DNA of 64,000 nucleotides. Source: Rosettibacter firmus. Its GTDB lineage: Bacteria; Bacteroidota; Ignavibacteria; Ignavibacteriales; Melioribacteraceae. The notes below the pieces were generated by a model. That model was not told the DNA's origin, did no database searches, and saw only the letters and a list, made by a program, of their open reading frames with translations. Position 1 is the stretch's first letter; each line of letters starts with the position of its first letter. A program made the translations under genes and the position numbers. The stretch spans positions 440,001-504,000 of the forward strand of contig NZ_JAYKGJ010000002.1 in NCBI RefSeq assembly GCF_036860695.1, given 5' to 3'. Positions 46,179 to 53,795 of the stretch are shown piece by piece.

Positions 46179-47642
46179 ATGGGTGAAATTTTAGGACACT
46201 TAAAACCATCCCTTCTGTGGAATCACTTTGAAGAAATTTGTAAAAGACCACATCCTTCGAGAAAAGAAGAGAAAGTTGCAGAATATGTAATTTCTGTTGC
46301 TAAGAAAAATGGATTGGAATATAAACGAGATGAATTTGGGAATATAGTTATACGTAAAAAAGCTACACCAGGTAAAGAAAATTTAAAATCAGTTGTATTG
46401 CAGGGACATCTTGATATGGTAGCAGAAAAAAATGCAGATGTTCAGCATGATTTTGAAAAAGATCCAATTCAACCTTACATTGATGGTGATTGGGTAAAAG
46501 CAAAAGGAACAACACTTGGTTCTGATAATGGAATTGGAGTAGCTGCTGCTCTTGCAGTTCTTGAATCAACAGATATTGAACACGGTCCAATCGAAGCTTT
46601 ATTTACACTTGATGAAGAGACTGGTTTAAATGGTGCACAATCACTTAAACCTGGATTCTTAAATTCAAAAATACTGATTAATCTCGATTCCGAAGAAGAT
46701 GGAGATTTATATATTGGTTGTGCAGGTGGACAATCAACAACTGCAAAATTTACTTTCAAACCTTCTGAAATTCCTAAAAATACATCTGCACTTGAAATAA
46801 AAATTACAGGTTTGAATGGTGGACATTCTGGTTTGGATATTCATAAAGGAAGGGGGAATGCAATTAAATTGATGGTACGTTTACTTCATGAATTGAATTA
46901 TAAATTCGGGATAAGATTGGTTAGTATCAATGGTGGTAGTAAACACAATGCAATTCCACGTGAATGTTTTTCAGTAATTAGAGTTCCATTAAAAAATTTG
47001 AACGAAGTAAAAAGTTATGTAGAAAATTATAATCAAATTGTAAAAGCAGAATTATCAACAGTTGAACCAAATTTAAGTGTAGAAGTATCAGAATTTAAAA
47101 ATCGTTCTAAGGTAATGGATAAGGTAAGTGCAACTAATTTAATTAATGCATTATATGGAATTCCAAATGGTGTTATTAAAATGAGTGCTGATATTGAAGG
47201 ACTGGTTGAAACATCGTCTAATCTGGCTGTTGTTACAACTAAAGGGAAAACAGTAGAAGTAGTAACAAGTCAAAGAAGTTCAGTTGAATCAGAGAAACGT
47301 GATATTTCCAATGCAATTGCATCTGTATTTAATTTAGCAAAAGCAGAAGTTCAGCAAAAAGATAGTTATCCTGGATGGAAACCTGATGTCAATTCACCAA
47401 TTTTGCATTTGATGAAGGATGTATATAAAAATTTATATGGAAGTGAACCACATGTAAAAGCAATTCATGCTGGTCTGGAATGTGGAATTATAAAAGAGAA
47501 ATTTCCAGAGATGGATATGATTTCATTTGGTCCAACGATTATTGGTGCACATTCACCTGATGAAAGAGTACAAATAAGCACCGTAGAAAAATTCTGGAAT
47601 ACATTAGTAAATGTATTAAAAAATATACCCGAAGAAGTATAA
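46179..47642 (+). CDS. pepD: Aminoacyl-histidine dipeptidase (M20C)
   Basis: A 487-residue cytosolic zinc dipeptidase that cleaves Xaa-His and other dipeptides. Metal and catalytic motifs are QGHLDMVAEKN (about 68-78), TTLGSDNGIGVAAALAVLE (about 109-127; bridging Asp), DEETGLNGA (about 142-150; catalytic Glu) and NLDSEEDGDLYIGCAGG (about 170-186). A lid/dimerisation domain lies between about 200 and 390, and GAHSPDER (about 464-471) supplies the late metal-binding His. A gaga ribosome-binding site overlaps the end of the PqqD-like gene. Confidence 0.94.
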   Translation: MGEILGHLKPSLLWNHFEEICKRPHPSRKEEKVAEYVISVAKKNGLEYKRDEFGNIVIRKKATPGKENLKSVVLQGHLDMVAEKNADVQHDFEKDPIQPYIDGDWVKAKGTTLGSDNGIGVAAALAVLESTDIEHGPIEALFTLDEETGLNGAQSLKPGFLNSKILINLDSEEDGDLYIGCAGGQSTTAKFTFKPSEIPKNTSALEIKITGLNGGHSGLDIHKGRGNAIKLMVRLLHELNYKFGIRLVSINGGSKHNAIPRECFSVIRVPLKNLNEVKSYVENYNQIVKAELSTVEPNLSVEVSEFKNRSKVMDKVSATNLINALYGIPNGVIKMSADIEGLVETSSNLAVVTTKGKTVEVVTSQRSSVESEKRDISNAIASVFNLAKAEVQQKDSYPGWKPDVNSPILHLMKDVYKNLYGSEPHVKAIHAGLECGIIKEKFPEMDMISFGPTIIGAHSPDERVQISTVEKFWNTLVNVLKNIPEEV

Positions 47643-47671
47643 AAATGAACTTTGTCTGCTGGTAGTTAAAA

Positions 47672-47739
47672 CTTAGTGAACTTAGTGCTCTTAGTGGTTA
47701 AAAACTAACCACAAAGTTCACGAAGTACCTTCACTAAGG
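47672..47739. repeat. TTAGTG-type inverted repeat, copy 1
   Basis: Imperfect palindrome in the pepD-MFS spacer. An outer stem 47672-47683 pairs with 47714-47725 (11 of 12), an inner stem gtggtta/taaccac (47694-47700 with 47706-47712) closes a 5-base loop, and a further cttcactaagg follows. The left arm consists of three tandem cttagtg-like words. A related element lies at 51367-51416. Confidence 0.75.
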
Positions 47740-47810
47740 AACACAAAGGGAAATTATGATTAATTACAACGAAGCAATATAGTCATAAAAAATATCATAA
47801 AGAGAAAAAT

Positions 47811-49136
47811 ATGACCCAATCAATATCTAAACCACAACCAACATTTTTATATCGCTGGACGATTCTTCTTTTTATTAGTCTTGCAATGTTTGGCAATTAT
47901 TACATTTATGATAGTATAAGTCCACTTGCTGATTTATTAGTAAAACAACTAAAGTTTACAGATGCAGACATTGGTTTACTACAGGGAATTTATAGCTTCC
48001 CGAATATAATAATGGTTCTTATTGGTGGAATTATAATTGATAAAATTGGAACACGTCTTTCCGTTTTAATATTTACTTGTTTGATAATGATTGGATCAAT
48101 TATTACTGCACTTACAGGTAATTTGATTGTAATGGCTACTGGACGACTAATATTTGGCCTGGGTGCAGAATCGATGATAGTTGCAATTACTACAATAATT
48201 GCGAGATGGTTTAAAGGAAAAGAATTATCATTAGCATTTGGATTGAATTTAACAGTTGCACGACTCGGCTCTTTTCTTGCACTTAACTCTCCAACCTGGG
48301 GAAAAAGTTTATATAATTACTGGCAATCACCTTTACTTATTACAGTTGGTGCTGGAGTATTTGCATTAATAACAATTCTAATTTATTATTTTCTTGATAC
48401 TCTCGGAACAAAAAAATTCACTTTACCGGAAGAAGGTTCACAGGAAAAAGTTGTTTTAAAAGAAGTATTTACTTTTCCAAAATCTTTCTGGTATATAACT
48501 GCACTTTGTGTTACATTTTACTCTGCGATGTTTCCGTTTCAAACTTTTGCTATAAAATTTTTTCAGGATGCACATAACACATCTCGAGAAGTTGGTGGAA
48601 ATTTATCAAGCATGTTAACATTAGCTGCTATGATATTTACACCTTTATTTGGATTACTTGTTGATAAAATTGGAAAACGCTCTTTATTGATGATGATTGG
48701 ATCATTAATGATAATTCCAGTTTATTTAATGATGGCGTATAAAGTTGGTAAACCTGATATAATGACAGAAAGTGATTTTATAAACATTAACATTAATTTC
48801 TTTGATATACATGCATCAATACCGATTTATTTAATGATACCAATGTCTATAATGGGAATTGCATTTTCACTTGTACCTGCTGTAATGTGGCCATCTGTTG
48901 CATTGATTGTTGATAATGCTAAACTTGGTACTGCATATGGATTAATGACTATGATACAGAATATTGGTTTATTTTCTTTCAATTTAATAATTGGCTTTGC
49001 GAATGATATCTCGAATGCAAGTGCGCAAAATCCAGCTGGTTATAACTTAGGTATGTGGATTTTTTCAACACTTGGATTTTTTGGTTTGCTCTTTGCTTAT
49101 TTACTTGGTAAAAGTGATAAGAAACTTGATAAATAA
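47811..49136 (+). CDS. MFS transporter (MFSD1/oxalate-nitrate-like)
   Basis: A 441-residue inner-membrane transporter with 12 hydrophobic helices. The start (WTILLFISLAMFGNYYIYDSI, split across about 16-36) and the loop 2-3 signature GGIIIDKIGTRLSVLIF (about 76-92) are MFS. GRLIFGLGAESMIVAITTII (about 112-131) and a periplasmic insert near residues 325-345 (ININFFDIHASI) resemble MFSD1-like members. It follows pepD by 168 bases across a palindromic repeat. It may import a peptide or organic anion (inference). Confidence 0.85.
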   Translation: MTQSISKPQPTFLYRWTILLFISLAMFGNYYIYDSISPLADLLVKQLKFTDADIGLLQGIYSFPNIIMVLIGGIIIDKIGTRLSVLIFTCLIMIGSIITALTGNLIVMATGRLIFGLGAESMIVAITTIIARWFKGKELSLAFGLNLTVARLGSFLALNSPTWGKSLYNYWQSPLLITVGAGVFALITILIYYFLDTLGTKKFTLPEEGSQEKVVLKEVFTFPKSFWYITALCVTFYSAMFPFQTFAIKFFQDAHNTSREVGGNLSSMLTLAAMIFTPLFGLLVDKIGKRSLLMMIGSLMIIPVYLMMAYKVGKPDIMTESDFINININFFDIHASIPIYLMIPMSIMGIAFSLVPAVMWPSVALIVDNAKLGTAYGLMTMIQNIGLFSFNLIIGFANDISNASAQNPAGYNLGMWIFSTLGFFGLLFAYLLGKSDKKLDK

Positions 49137-49254
49137 TATATTCATATTTTCTATTCTTTAATTCTTTTTTGTAATTTGATTATAGAATAATTTTTTAAGA
49201 TAATATTTTAATAAAAGAATATGCAAAATTAAGTTCTTTGAGATAATAATACTT

Positions 49255-50075
49255 TTATTCTTCATCCGCTTTATGCAGTATTCAGAATGACATAATAAAA
49301 CAAAGAAGTCATGATGAGTCATATAAAAAGCAAAATGAAGAATCAATGTTTTGTTCAACCTAAATTGTCATTCTGAGTCTGACAGAGTCGGACGAAGAAT
49401 CTAACGAAGTCATCATGGAACGAAGTTACCGAAGACTCCAATATTATGATTCTGAGGTAATCTCGACGAAGTCGGATGACTGAAGAATCTGAGATCCTTC
49501 ACTCCGTTCAGGATGACAGACGAGTACTTGCGAAGTCATTCTGAGGGAGTGAAACGACCGAAGAATCTGAGATTCTTTTCGCTTGAAGCGGAATCAGAAT
49601 GACATAGTAAAACAAAGAAGTCATGATGAGTCATATAAAAAGCAAAATGAAGAATCAATGTTTTGTTCAACTTAAACTGTCATTCTGAGTCTGACAGAGT
49701 CGGACGAAGAATCTAACGAAGTCATTATAAGAATTAACGAAGTTATAATGAAATAATATAGTAAGAGATTCTTCATCCCGCTAAAGCGGGATTCAGAATG
49801 ACAATGTAAAACCAACACTGTCATTCTGAGGGAGTGAAACGACCGAAGAATCTGAGATTCTTCACTCCGTTCAGAATGACATGGTAATGCTGATAAAATG
49901 ATGTGATAAGTTGACGAAGTCATCCTGAGTCCGACAGAGTCGAGACGAAGGAATTAATAAAAAAATAAAATGAAAACTGAGATTTTTCATCCTACTAGAA
50001 GTGGGATTCAGAATGACAGTAAAAATAATGAAGACATTTAATTTAAGCGAAGTAACCGAAGAATCTCATGTACTT
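49255..50075. repeat. Cluster of dispersed palindromic repeats with a 132-bp duplication
   Basis: The 1,045-bp gap 49137-50181 holds no gene but is filled with variations on the words cattctgag, cgaagaatctgag, gattcttcactccg and tcagaatgac, which pair with each other to form hairpins of about 60 bases (clear copies near 49537-49603 and 49820-49880; another with cccgctaaagcggg near 49778-49801). Fragments 49282-49413 and 49594-49725 are a 132-bp direct repeat with three mismatches, 312 bp apart. In one frame the repeat reads C-H-S-E-R-S-E-E-S, a translation often met as spurious ORFs. These are non-autonomous interspersed repeats, not protein genes. Confidence 0.85.
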
Positions 50076-50181
50076 CGATGATTCAAAAATCTTAAATTCT
50101 TAACTTGAATTAGAATAAAAAGAAATAAATAATTACTTTTAAAAGAACTATTAAATTAACTTCGAAAAAAATAAAAAATCT

Positions 50182-50928
50182 ATGCGAAAAATATTGTTAA
50201 TAATATTAACATTAATTTTATTCAAAATAAATCTATACCCACAAACATTTGGATTTGGATGCCTTGGATTAAGTGGTTTCTATGCAGGTATTACACAACA
50301 GGAATATGAATCAAAAGGAATTACAGAATATCTTTTCCCTGAAAGTATTAATAATCCTGATTTACACACAGATTTTAATTTTAAAAAAGCTACTGGCTAT
50401 CGAGTTGGTGCAAATATATTTAGAGCAAAATTTTCTAAAGTATTTATTACAGCCAAAGGATATTATCAATTCCTTAAAGAATCACATAATCGACAAATTT
50501 ATACTGATATTAATGGAGAAAGAAATTATAAATATGAATTATCAATGAATCACTGGGGAGTGGGATTGGACTTAGGATTCCCGATTTTTTCACTTCTTGA
50601 TTTTAAATTATTAGAAGGACATGTTACATTTATGAATCCAGAATTCAGTACAGAAGAACTTGATGTTAATAATAATATTCTGAATGAAAATAAATTAACA
50701 ACAGATAAAGTCAGGATTGGTTACTTTGTAGGTTCTGGAATAATAGTTCACTTAATACCGGATTATGTTAGTATCGAAGCAACAGCTGGCTATTCATTTT
50801 ATTTAATTGAAAAATTTTATGATGATAATAAAAACATTGTGATACCTGTACAGGATTCAAAAAATTATCCAGTTAATAAAAGTAAATTCTCTGCAACTCT
50901 ACAGTTGAATGTTGGATTCCCGCTTTAA
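50182..50928 (+). CDS. Exported protein of unknown function, possible outer-membrane barrel
   Basis: A 248-residue protein I do not recognise. The N-terminus is a signal peptide (MRKILLIILTLILFKINLYPQ). The mature part begins with a glycine-rich strand (TFGFGCLGLSGFYAGI) and alternates aromatic and polar residues, ending in ATLQLNVGFPL. The pattern suits a small outer-membrane beta-barrel with eight to ten strands. It is isolated between the repeat cluster and the non-coding zone. Confidence 0.7.
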   Translation: MRKILLIILTLILFKINLYPQTFGFGCLGLSGFYAGITQQEYESKGITEYLFPESINNPDLHTDFNFKKATGYRVGANIFRAKFSKVFITAKGYYQFLKESHNRQIYTDINGERNYKYELSMNHWGVGLDLGFPIFSLLDFKLLEGHVTFMNPEFSTEELDVNNNILNENKLTTDKVRIGYFVGSGIIVHLIPDYVSIEATAGYSFYLIEKFYDDNKNIVIPVQDSKNYPVNKSKFSATLQLNVGFPL

Positions 50929-51056
50929 ATATTTTCTGAAATAATATTACAAATAAACAGATGGTATAAAAATTTATTTCTTGTAACAAATTATATTTTA
51001 GTAAAAATTTTCAAGTAGATTGATTTTTTATAAAAAAAATTAGATATTTGTATATA

Positions 51057-51313
51057 TAAAGGGCAGATAGAAAGGGCTTACTACCAGATAGATTCCAGAT
51101 TCTGAAATTTTCGAATGATGTGGATTATGCGTTACGGTAAAATTTTTAGCTAATCCACAGAGTTTTTGGATATGCTAAAGTATTTTACCTCATTAGATTT
51201 TATTTTCATAAAATAGTCAGATGTAACTGACTAAGCGGAGCACTATTCAAAATTAATTTTACACTAATCAAAACTTATTAGGAGGGTTAAGATACTCGGG
51301 AACGAGGGCATTT
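51057..51313 (+). ncRNA. Candidate structured RNA with pseudoknot potential
   Basis: In the 572-bp gap 50929-51500 several perfect helices can form. S1: tgtggatta 51119-51127 with taatccaca 51151-51159. S2: ggtaaaat 51136-51143 with attttacc 51182-51189, extended by tttagc/gctaaa (51145-51150 with 51174-51179). Because S2's 5' arm lies in the S1 loop and its 3' arm lies outside, S1 and S2 form an H-type pseudoknot or alternative folds. Hairpins 51197-51214 and tagtcag/ctgacta 51214-51233 follow, and ctcg-ggaa-cgag near 51295-51306 precedes six T. GATATTTG at 51043-51050 is one base off a -7 box. No known RNA family was recognised. Confidence 0.5.
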
Positions 51314-51366
51314 TTTATATTCCTAACACTTGTCTGTTTTTGTTAACCATGTATTTCTTTAATAAA

Positions 51367-51416
51367 CTTAGCGTCCTTAGCGGTTTTAATATAGTTTAAC
51401 CGCAGAGGACGCTAAG
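51367..51416. repeat. TTAGCG-type inverted repeat, copy 2
   Basis: Outer stem 51367-51377 with 51406-51416 (11 perfect pairs) and inner stem gcggtt/aaccgc (51380-51385 with 51398-51403). The word order cttagcg-tc-cttagcggtt matches copy 1 at 47672 with G/A changes. A half copy with the same words lies at about 52859-52880. Confidence 0.75.
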
Positions 51417-51462
51417 CTTACTAAGCTTTTATCCTTTGCGAGCTCTGCGGTTTCAATATAGA

Positions 51463-51488
51463 GGTTGCCTTTTGTGCAACCCCTTTTA
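51463..51488 (+). terminator. Weak hairpin near the end of the DUF6266-like gene
   Basis: A 6-bp stem ggttgc/gcaacc (51463-51468 with 51476-51481) followed by cctttt on the plus strand. It could end a plus-strand transcript from the candidate RNA region. Confidence 0.4.
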
Positions 51489-51500
51489 AAGTAAGAGGAA

Positions 51501-52193
51501 TTAGCTGAGTTGACTATAAAAAGTACTGGAATAATTAATCAGAGAATTATTCTCATCGTAAGTAAGTAATGTTGAGAATAATTTCTTATCCTGATAATTA
51601 CTCAACTTTTGTTGGATAGTTGTAGGAATAAGAGTTTCAAAGTTGAGTGGATTATCAAGATTAATTATAACTGAATTAGAACTCATTAAAGAAACATCAA
51701 ATTGGGGAATAGTTTCTGTAGTACTATTTGTTAATAATAATAGAGAAATAATTTTCCCAAATTTTTCAACATCTGGATTTATCAATGATGTTTCTGTTAA
51801 TGGTAGAAGTTTAATATTCAGCTTATCATTAGCAATAGTAACAGAATCAAGTCTCACTCCAATATTCGAATCAGGAACAATAATGAGTTCATTTATAACT
51901 GAATTATTATCAGTATAATTACAAAATGTAGACATTAAATAGTTAAAAGTACTTAAGTTATTAGGTTTATGGCTTGTCCAGATTTCCTTCAGTTCAAGAT
52001 TTGAGTTTATTAAAGAACTGATTTTAGCAGAACAGGAAAATTTATAAATGCGTTTTTTGTAGTCTTCAGAATTAGGTGGAGTATACGATTCAGGTTTCTG
52101 AGTAATGAAATTTTTACCATTACGCTGTTTGAAAACAGCTTTTCCGAATGTTCCTTGGATAAAACCAAAGAATTGTTTATTTAGTTTTGCCAT
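51501..52193 (-). CDS. DUF6266-like protein
   Basis: A 230-residue protein without signal peptide. The N-terminus (MAKLNKQFFGFIQGTFGKAVFK, residues 1-22, with a G-x-x-G-x-x-G-K-like spacing), followed by QKPESYTPPNSEDYKKRI and STFNYLMSTFCNY, resembles the Bacteroidota family DUF6266, whose function is unknown. The rest is beta-rich with many Asn/Ser/Thr, ending SLINYSSTFYSQLS. A clear aggag ribosome-binding site (minus strand) precedes the ATG. It sits alone in the gene-poor zone, preceded by a hairpin and phased 11-bp repeats. The family call is tentative. Confidence 0.6.
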   Translation of the reverse strand: MAKLNKQFFGFIQGTFGKAVFKQRNGKNFITQKPESYTPPNSEDYKKRIYKFSCSAKISSLINSNLELKEIWTSHKPNNLSTFNYLMSTFCNYTDNNSVINELIIVPDSNIGVRLDSVTIANDKLNIKLLPLTETSLINPDVEKFGKIISLLLLTNSTTETIPQFDVSLMSSNSVIINLDNPLNFETLIPTTIQQKLSNYQDKKLFSTLLTYDENNSLINYSSTFYSQLS

Positions 52194-52340
52194 TTATACC
52201 TCCGCTATTTTTTTTAATTAATTCTATTATTTTAATTAATTGTATTATTTTAAATAATTATAGATATTAAGTATTTTTTATATACATTAATGGGGGGAGC
52301 ACGAATTTTAATCTCGTTAAAGTTTGCAAAAATTAACCTA

Positions 52341-52362
52341 TCTCTCGCTATTGAGCGAGAGA
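52341..52362. promoter_or_regulatory. Perfect hairpin upstream of the DUF6266-like gene
   Basis: A 9-bp perfect inverted repeat tctctcgct/agcgagaga with a 4-base loop. Its right arm is also the first unit of the phased repeat below, so it could be an operator or a leader hairpin. Confidence 0.5.
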
Positions 52363-52416
52363 CAATCGAATTTAAAACGAGAGATAAACGAAAGATAAAC
52401 GAGAATATATCGAGAA
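52351..52416. repeat. Six helically phased 11-bp repeats
   Basis: Six consecutive 11-mers, each with CGA at positions 6-8: ttgagCGAgag, acaatCGAatt, taaaaCGAgag, ataaaCGAaag, ataaaCGAgaa, tatatCGAgaa. A period of 11 bp places every CGA on nearly the same face of the helix, as expected of an iterated protein-binding site. It lies about 160-220 bp upstream of the DUF6266-like start. Confidence 0.6.
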
Positions 52417-52539
52417 TTAAATAATATATAGCCGGGAGCCATAAAATATTTGACATTATTTTTACTAAATATTCAATCATTTACAAAACCAAGTATTTTT
52501 ATATATAATATAATACAACGGTTTATATATGTTGCTTTT

Positions 52540-52690
52540 AATATTTAGTGATTTAAATCAAAAAAAACTTGAGATAATTGAAATTTTTTTAATAATATAT
52601 AGTGCTCTAAATGAAAAAAACTGGAAGCGAAGAAATTTTTTTTGGTAATATTTAGTGAATTAAATGAAAAAAAATTTCATTTAGTTTTAG
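52540..52690. repeat. Degenerate 53-54-bp tandem repeat
   Basis: Three copies begin with aatatttagtg-like words at 52540, 52594 and 52647. Each is followed by a taaatgaaaaaaa block and a T-run. The units are AT-rich and non-coding. The rest of the 52194-53115 gap shows nothing I can interpret beyond the phased repeats and a TTAGTG half copy. Confidence 0.55.
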
Positions 52691-52858
52691 ATTTATAAAT
52701 TGAGAGGGAATAAGGAAATTCTAATAATAACCATAGTGAATAAGATAATAGGTCGGTTATAGAATTTTAGAAGTTCTGATAAAAAAGTAGAATATAATTG
52801 AGAAAGGATTTATAAGATTTTTATAATTTTAGAGACTCTTTGAATTCTTAATATTATC

Positions 52859-52880
52859 CTTGGTGGTACTTAGTGGTTGA
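52859..52880 (+). repeat. TTAGTG-type repeat, half copy
   Basis: Contains the tandem words cttggtg and cttagtggtt, the left arm of the elements at 47672 and 51367, but no right arm, so it is probably a decayed or truncated copy. Confidence 0.5.
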
Positions 52881-53011
52881 ATAAAATAAAAGAATCTACT
52901 GTTTACAATTATTTTGAGGGTAAAGAAACACAAACTTGTCCCGATTTAATCCCAGCCCACACCTGGTTTAGTGAGGATTACAGGTGCAAAAGAGATTTTT
53001 ATTTACAGAAA

Positions 53012-53054
53012 CAGAATGTTGTTATGCAAAGATATAATTCTGTACTAACTTTAC
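53012..53054 (+). repeat. 43-bp diverged direct repeat, copy A
   Basis: Ungapped match to 53601-53643 with 32 of 43 identical bases, including the 12-mer aatgttgttatg. In one frame both copies read Q-N-V-V-M-x-x-Y-N-x-V-L-T-L before diverging, suggesting remnants of a once-coding segment. They flank the four-helix-bundle gene. Confidence 0.5.
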
Positions 53055-53064
53055 TTTGGCTTTA

Positions 53065-53115
53065 ATAGAAATTAAAAATTATAAATTATAAATTATAAAT
53101 TAGCAATTATAAATT
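53065..53115. repeat. AT-rich repeat left of the four-helix-bundle gene
   Basis: Tandem copies of aaattat (three clean and several decayed) run up to the ATG. The complementary words (atttataatt, tttacaatt) recur in opposite orientation at 53489-53572, so the gene lies in an inverted AT-rich frame. Confidence 0.6.
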
Positions 53116-53457
53116 ATGGACAAAGGATTAGGCCAAAGATTATTTGATTTTGCTGTGAGGATAATCAAGTACAGCCGCAAATTACCAAGAGGTAAAGAAT
53201 ATGACATCATTAAAAATCAATTAATAAAATCTTCTACTTCAGAGGATGCTAATTATGAAGAAGCTCAAAGTTCCATTTCAAAACCTGATTTCTTTAATAA
53301 GATAAATATTACATTGAAAGAAATAAGAGAAGCTAATTATTGGTTACGAATTTTAATGGAAATTACCGCTATTGATAATGAATTAAAATTTTTAATTAAT
53401 GAATCGATTGAACTAAAAAATATTCTCGGTGCAATTAACTCGAAAAACAAGAAATAA
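53116..53457 (+). CDS. Four-helix-bundle protein (23S rRNA intervening-sequence/Avd-like family)
   Basis: A 113-residue all-helical protein of the family found in intervening sequences of 23S rRNA and related to the Avd accessory protein of diversity-generating retroelements. The order GLGQRLFDFAVRIIKYSRKL (4-23), IIKNQLIKSSTSEDANYEEA (about 35-54), FNKINITLKEIREANYWLRI (about 64-83) and a last amphipathic helix is characteristic. Here it is free-standing, not in an rRNA gene, and lies between AT-rich inverted repeats and a pair of diverged 43-bp direct repeats. The cellular role of stand-alone members is not known. Confidence 0.85.
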   Translation: MDKGLGQRLFDFAVRIIKYSRKLPRGKEYDIIKNQLIKSSTSEDANYEEAQSSISKPDFFNKINITLKEIREANYWLRILMEITAIDNELKFLINESIELKNILGAINSKNKK

Positions 53458-53488
53458 ATATATAGTTATTAGTAATTGATTAAAATTC

Positions 53489-53572
53489 TTAACATTTACA
53501 ATTTATCCTTTACAATTTACCACTTATCATTTATCATTTATAATTTATAATTATCACTTATAATTCTTAACA
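53489..53572. repeat. AT-rich repeat right of the four-helix-bundle gene
   Basis: At least seven tandem tttacaatt/atttatcat-like words in the opposite orientation to those at 53065-53115. Together the two blocks could pair and enclose the gene. Confidence 0.6.
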
Positions 53573-53600
53573 TGTATTTAATTATTGAGTACCTATATGT

Positions 53601-53643
53601 GCAAAATGTTGTTATGTATAATTATAACTGTGTGCTTACATTA
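53601..53643 (+). repeat. 43-bp diverged direct repeat, copy B
   Basis: Partner of 53012-53054, 589 bp away. The 53458-54063 gap also holds the epimerase fragment at 53796. I see nothing else in it that I can support. Confidence 0.5.
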
Positions 53644-53795
53644 TCGCGGGAGTGGGAAAATAATAGGGGTATTATTAGATGAATTAAAGGAAGTTTAGAA
53701 ATTATTAACTACAAATACAAGCAAATTACCAGCATAAATTTGATAACACAATATTCGTGCAATTTCGAGGATCTCATAATTAAAAAACTTATTAT

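Noticed and set aside
49672-49923. Minus-strand frame of 83 codons reading C-H-S-E-R-S-E-E-S
   Set aside because: It is a translation of the palindromic repeat cluster, has no ribosome-binding site and repeats the same words, so it is not a gene.
51057-51313. tmRNA, RNase P, 6S or SRP RNA
   Set aside because: The region lacks a tRNA-like domain, the RNase P core, a single long bubbled hairpin and the SRP tetraloop motif.
51643-51918. Plus-strand frame of 91 codons
   Set aside because: Antisense to the DUF6266-like gene with no recognisable motif; a shadow frame.
52250-52480. Minus-strand frame of 76 codons
   Set aside because: It is made of the iteron and palindrome region and lacks a start signal; the DNA structure explains it better.
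52877-53065. Plus-strand frame of 62 codons ahead of the four-helix-bundle gene
   Set aside because: No family match or good ribosome-binding site; its end belongs to a diverged repeat, so it is treated as remnant sequence.
53116-53457. Diversity-generating retroelement (Avd-like protein)
   Set aside because: No reverse transcriptase, template repeat or variable repeat is present in the neighbourhood.
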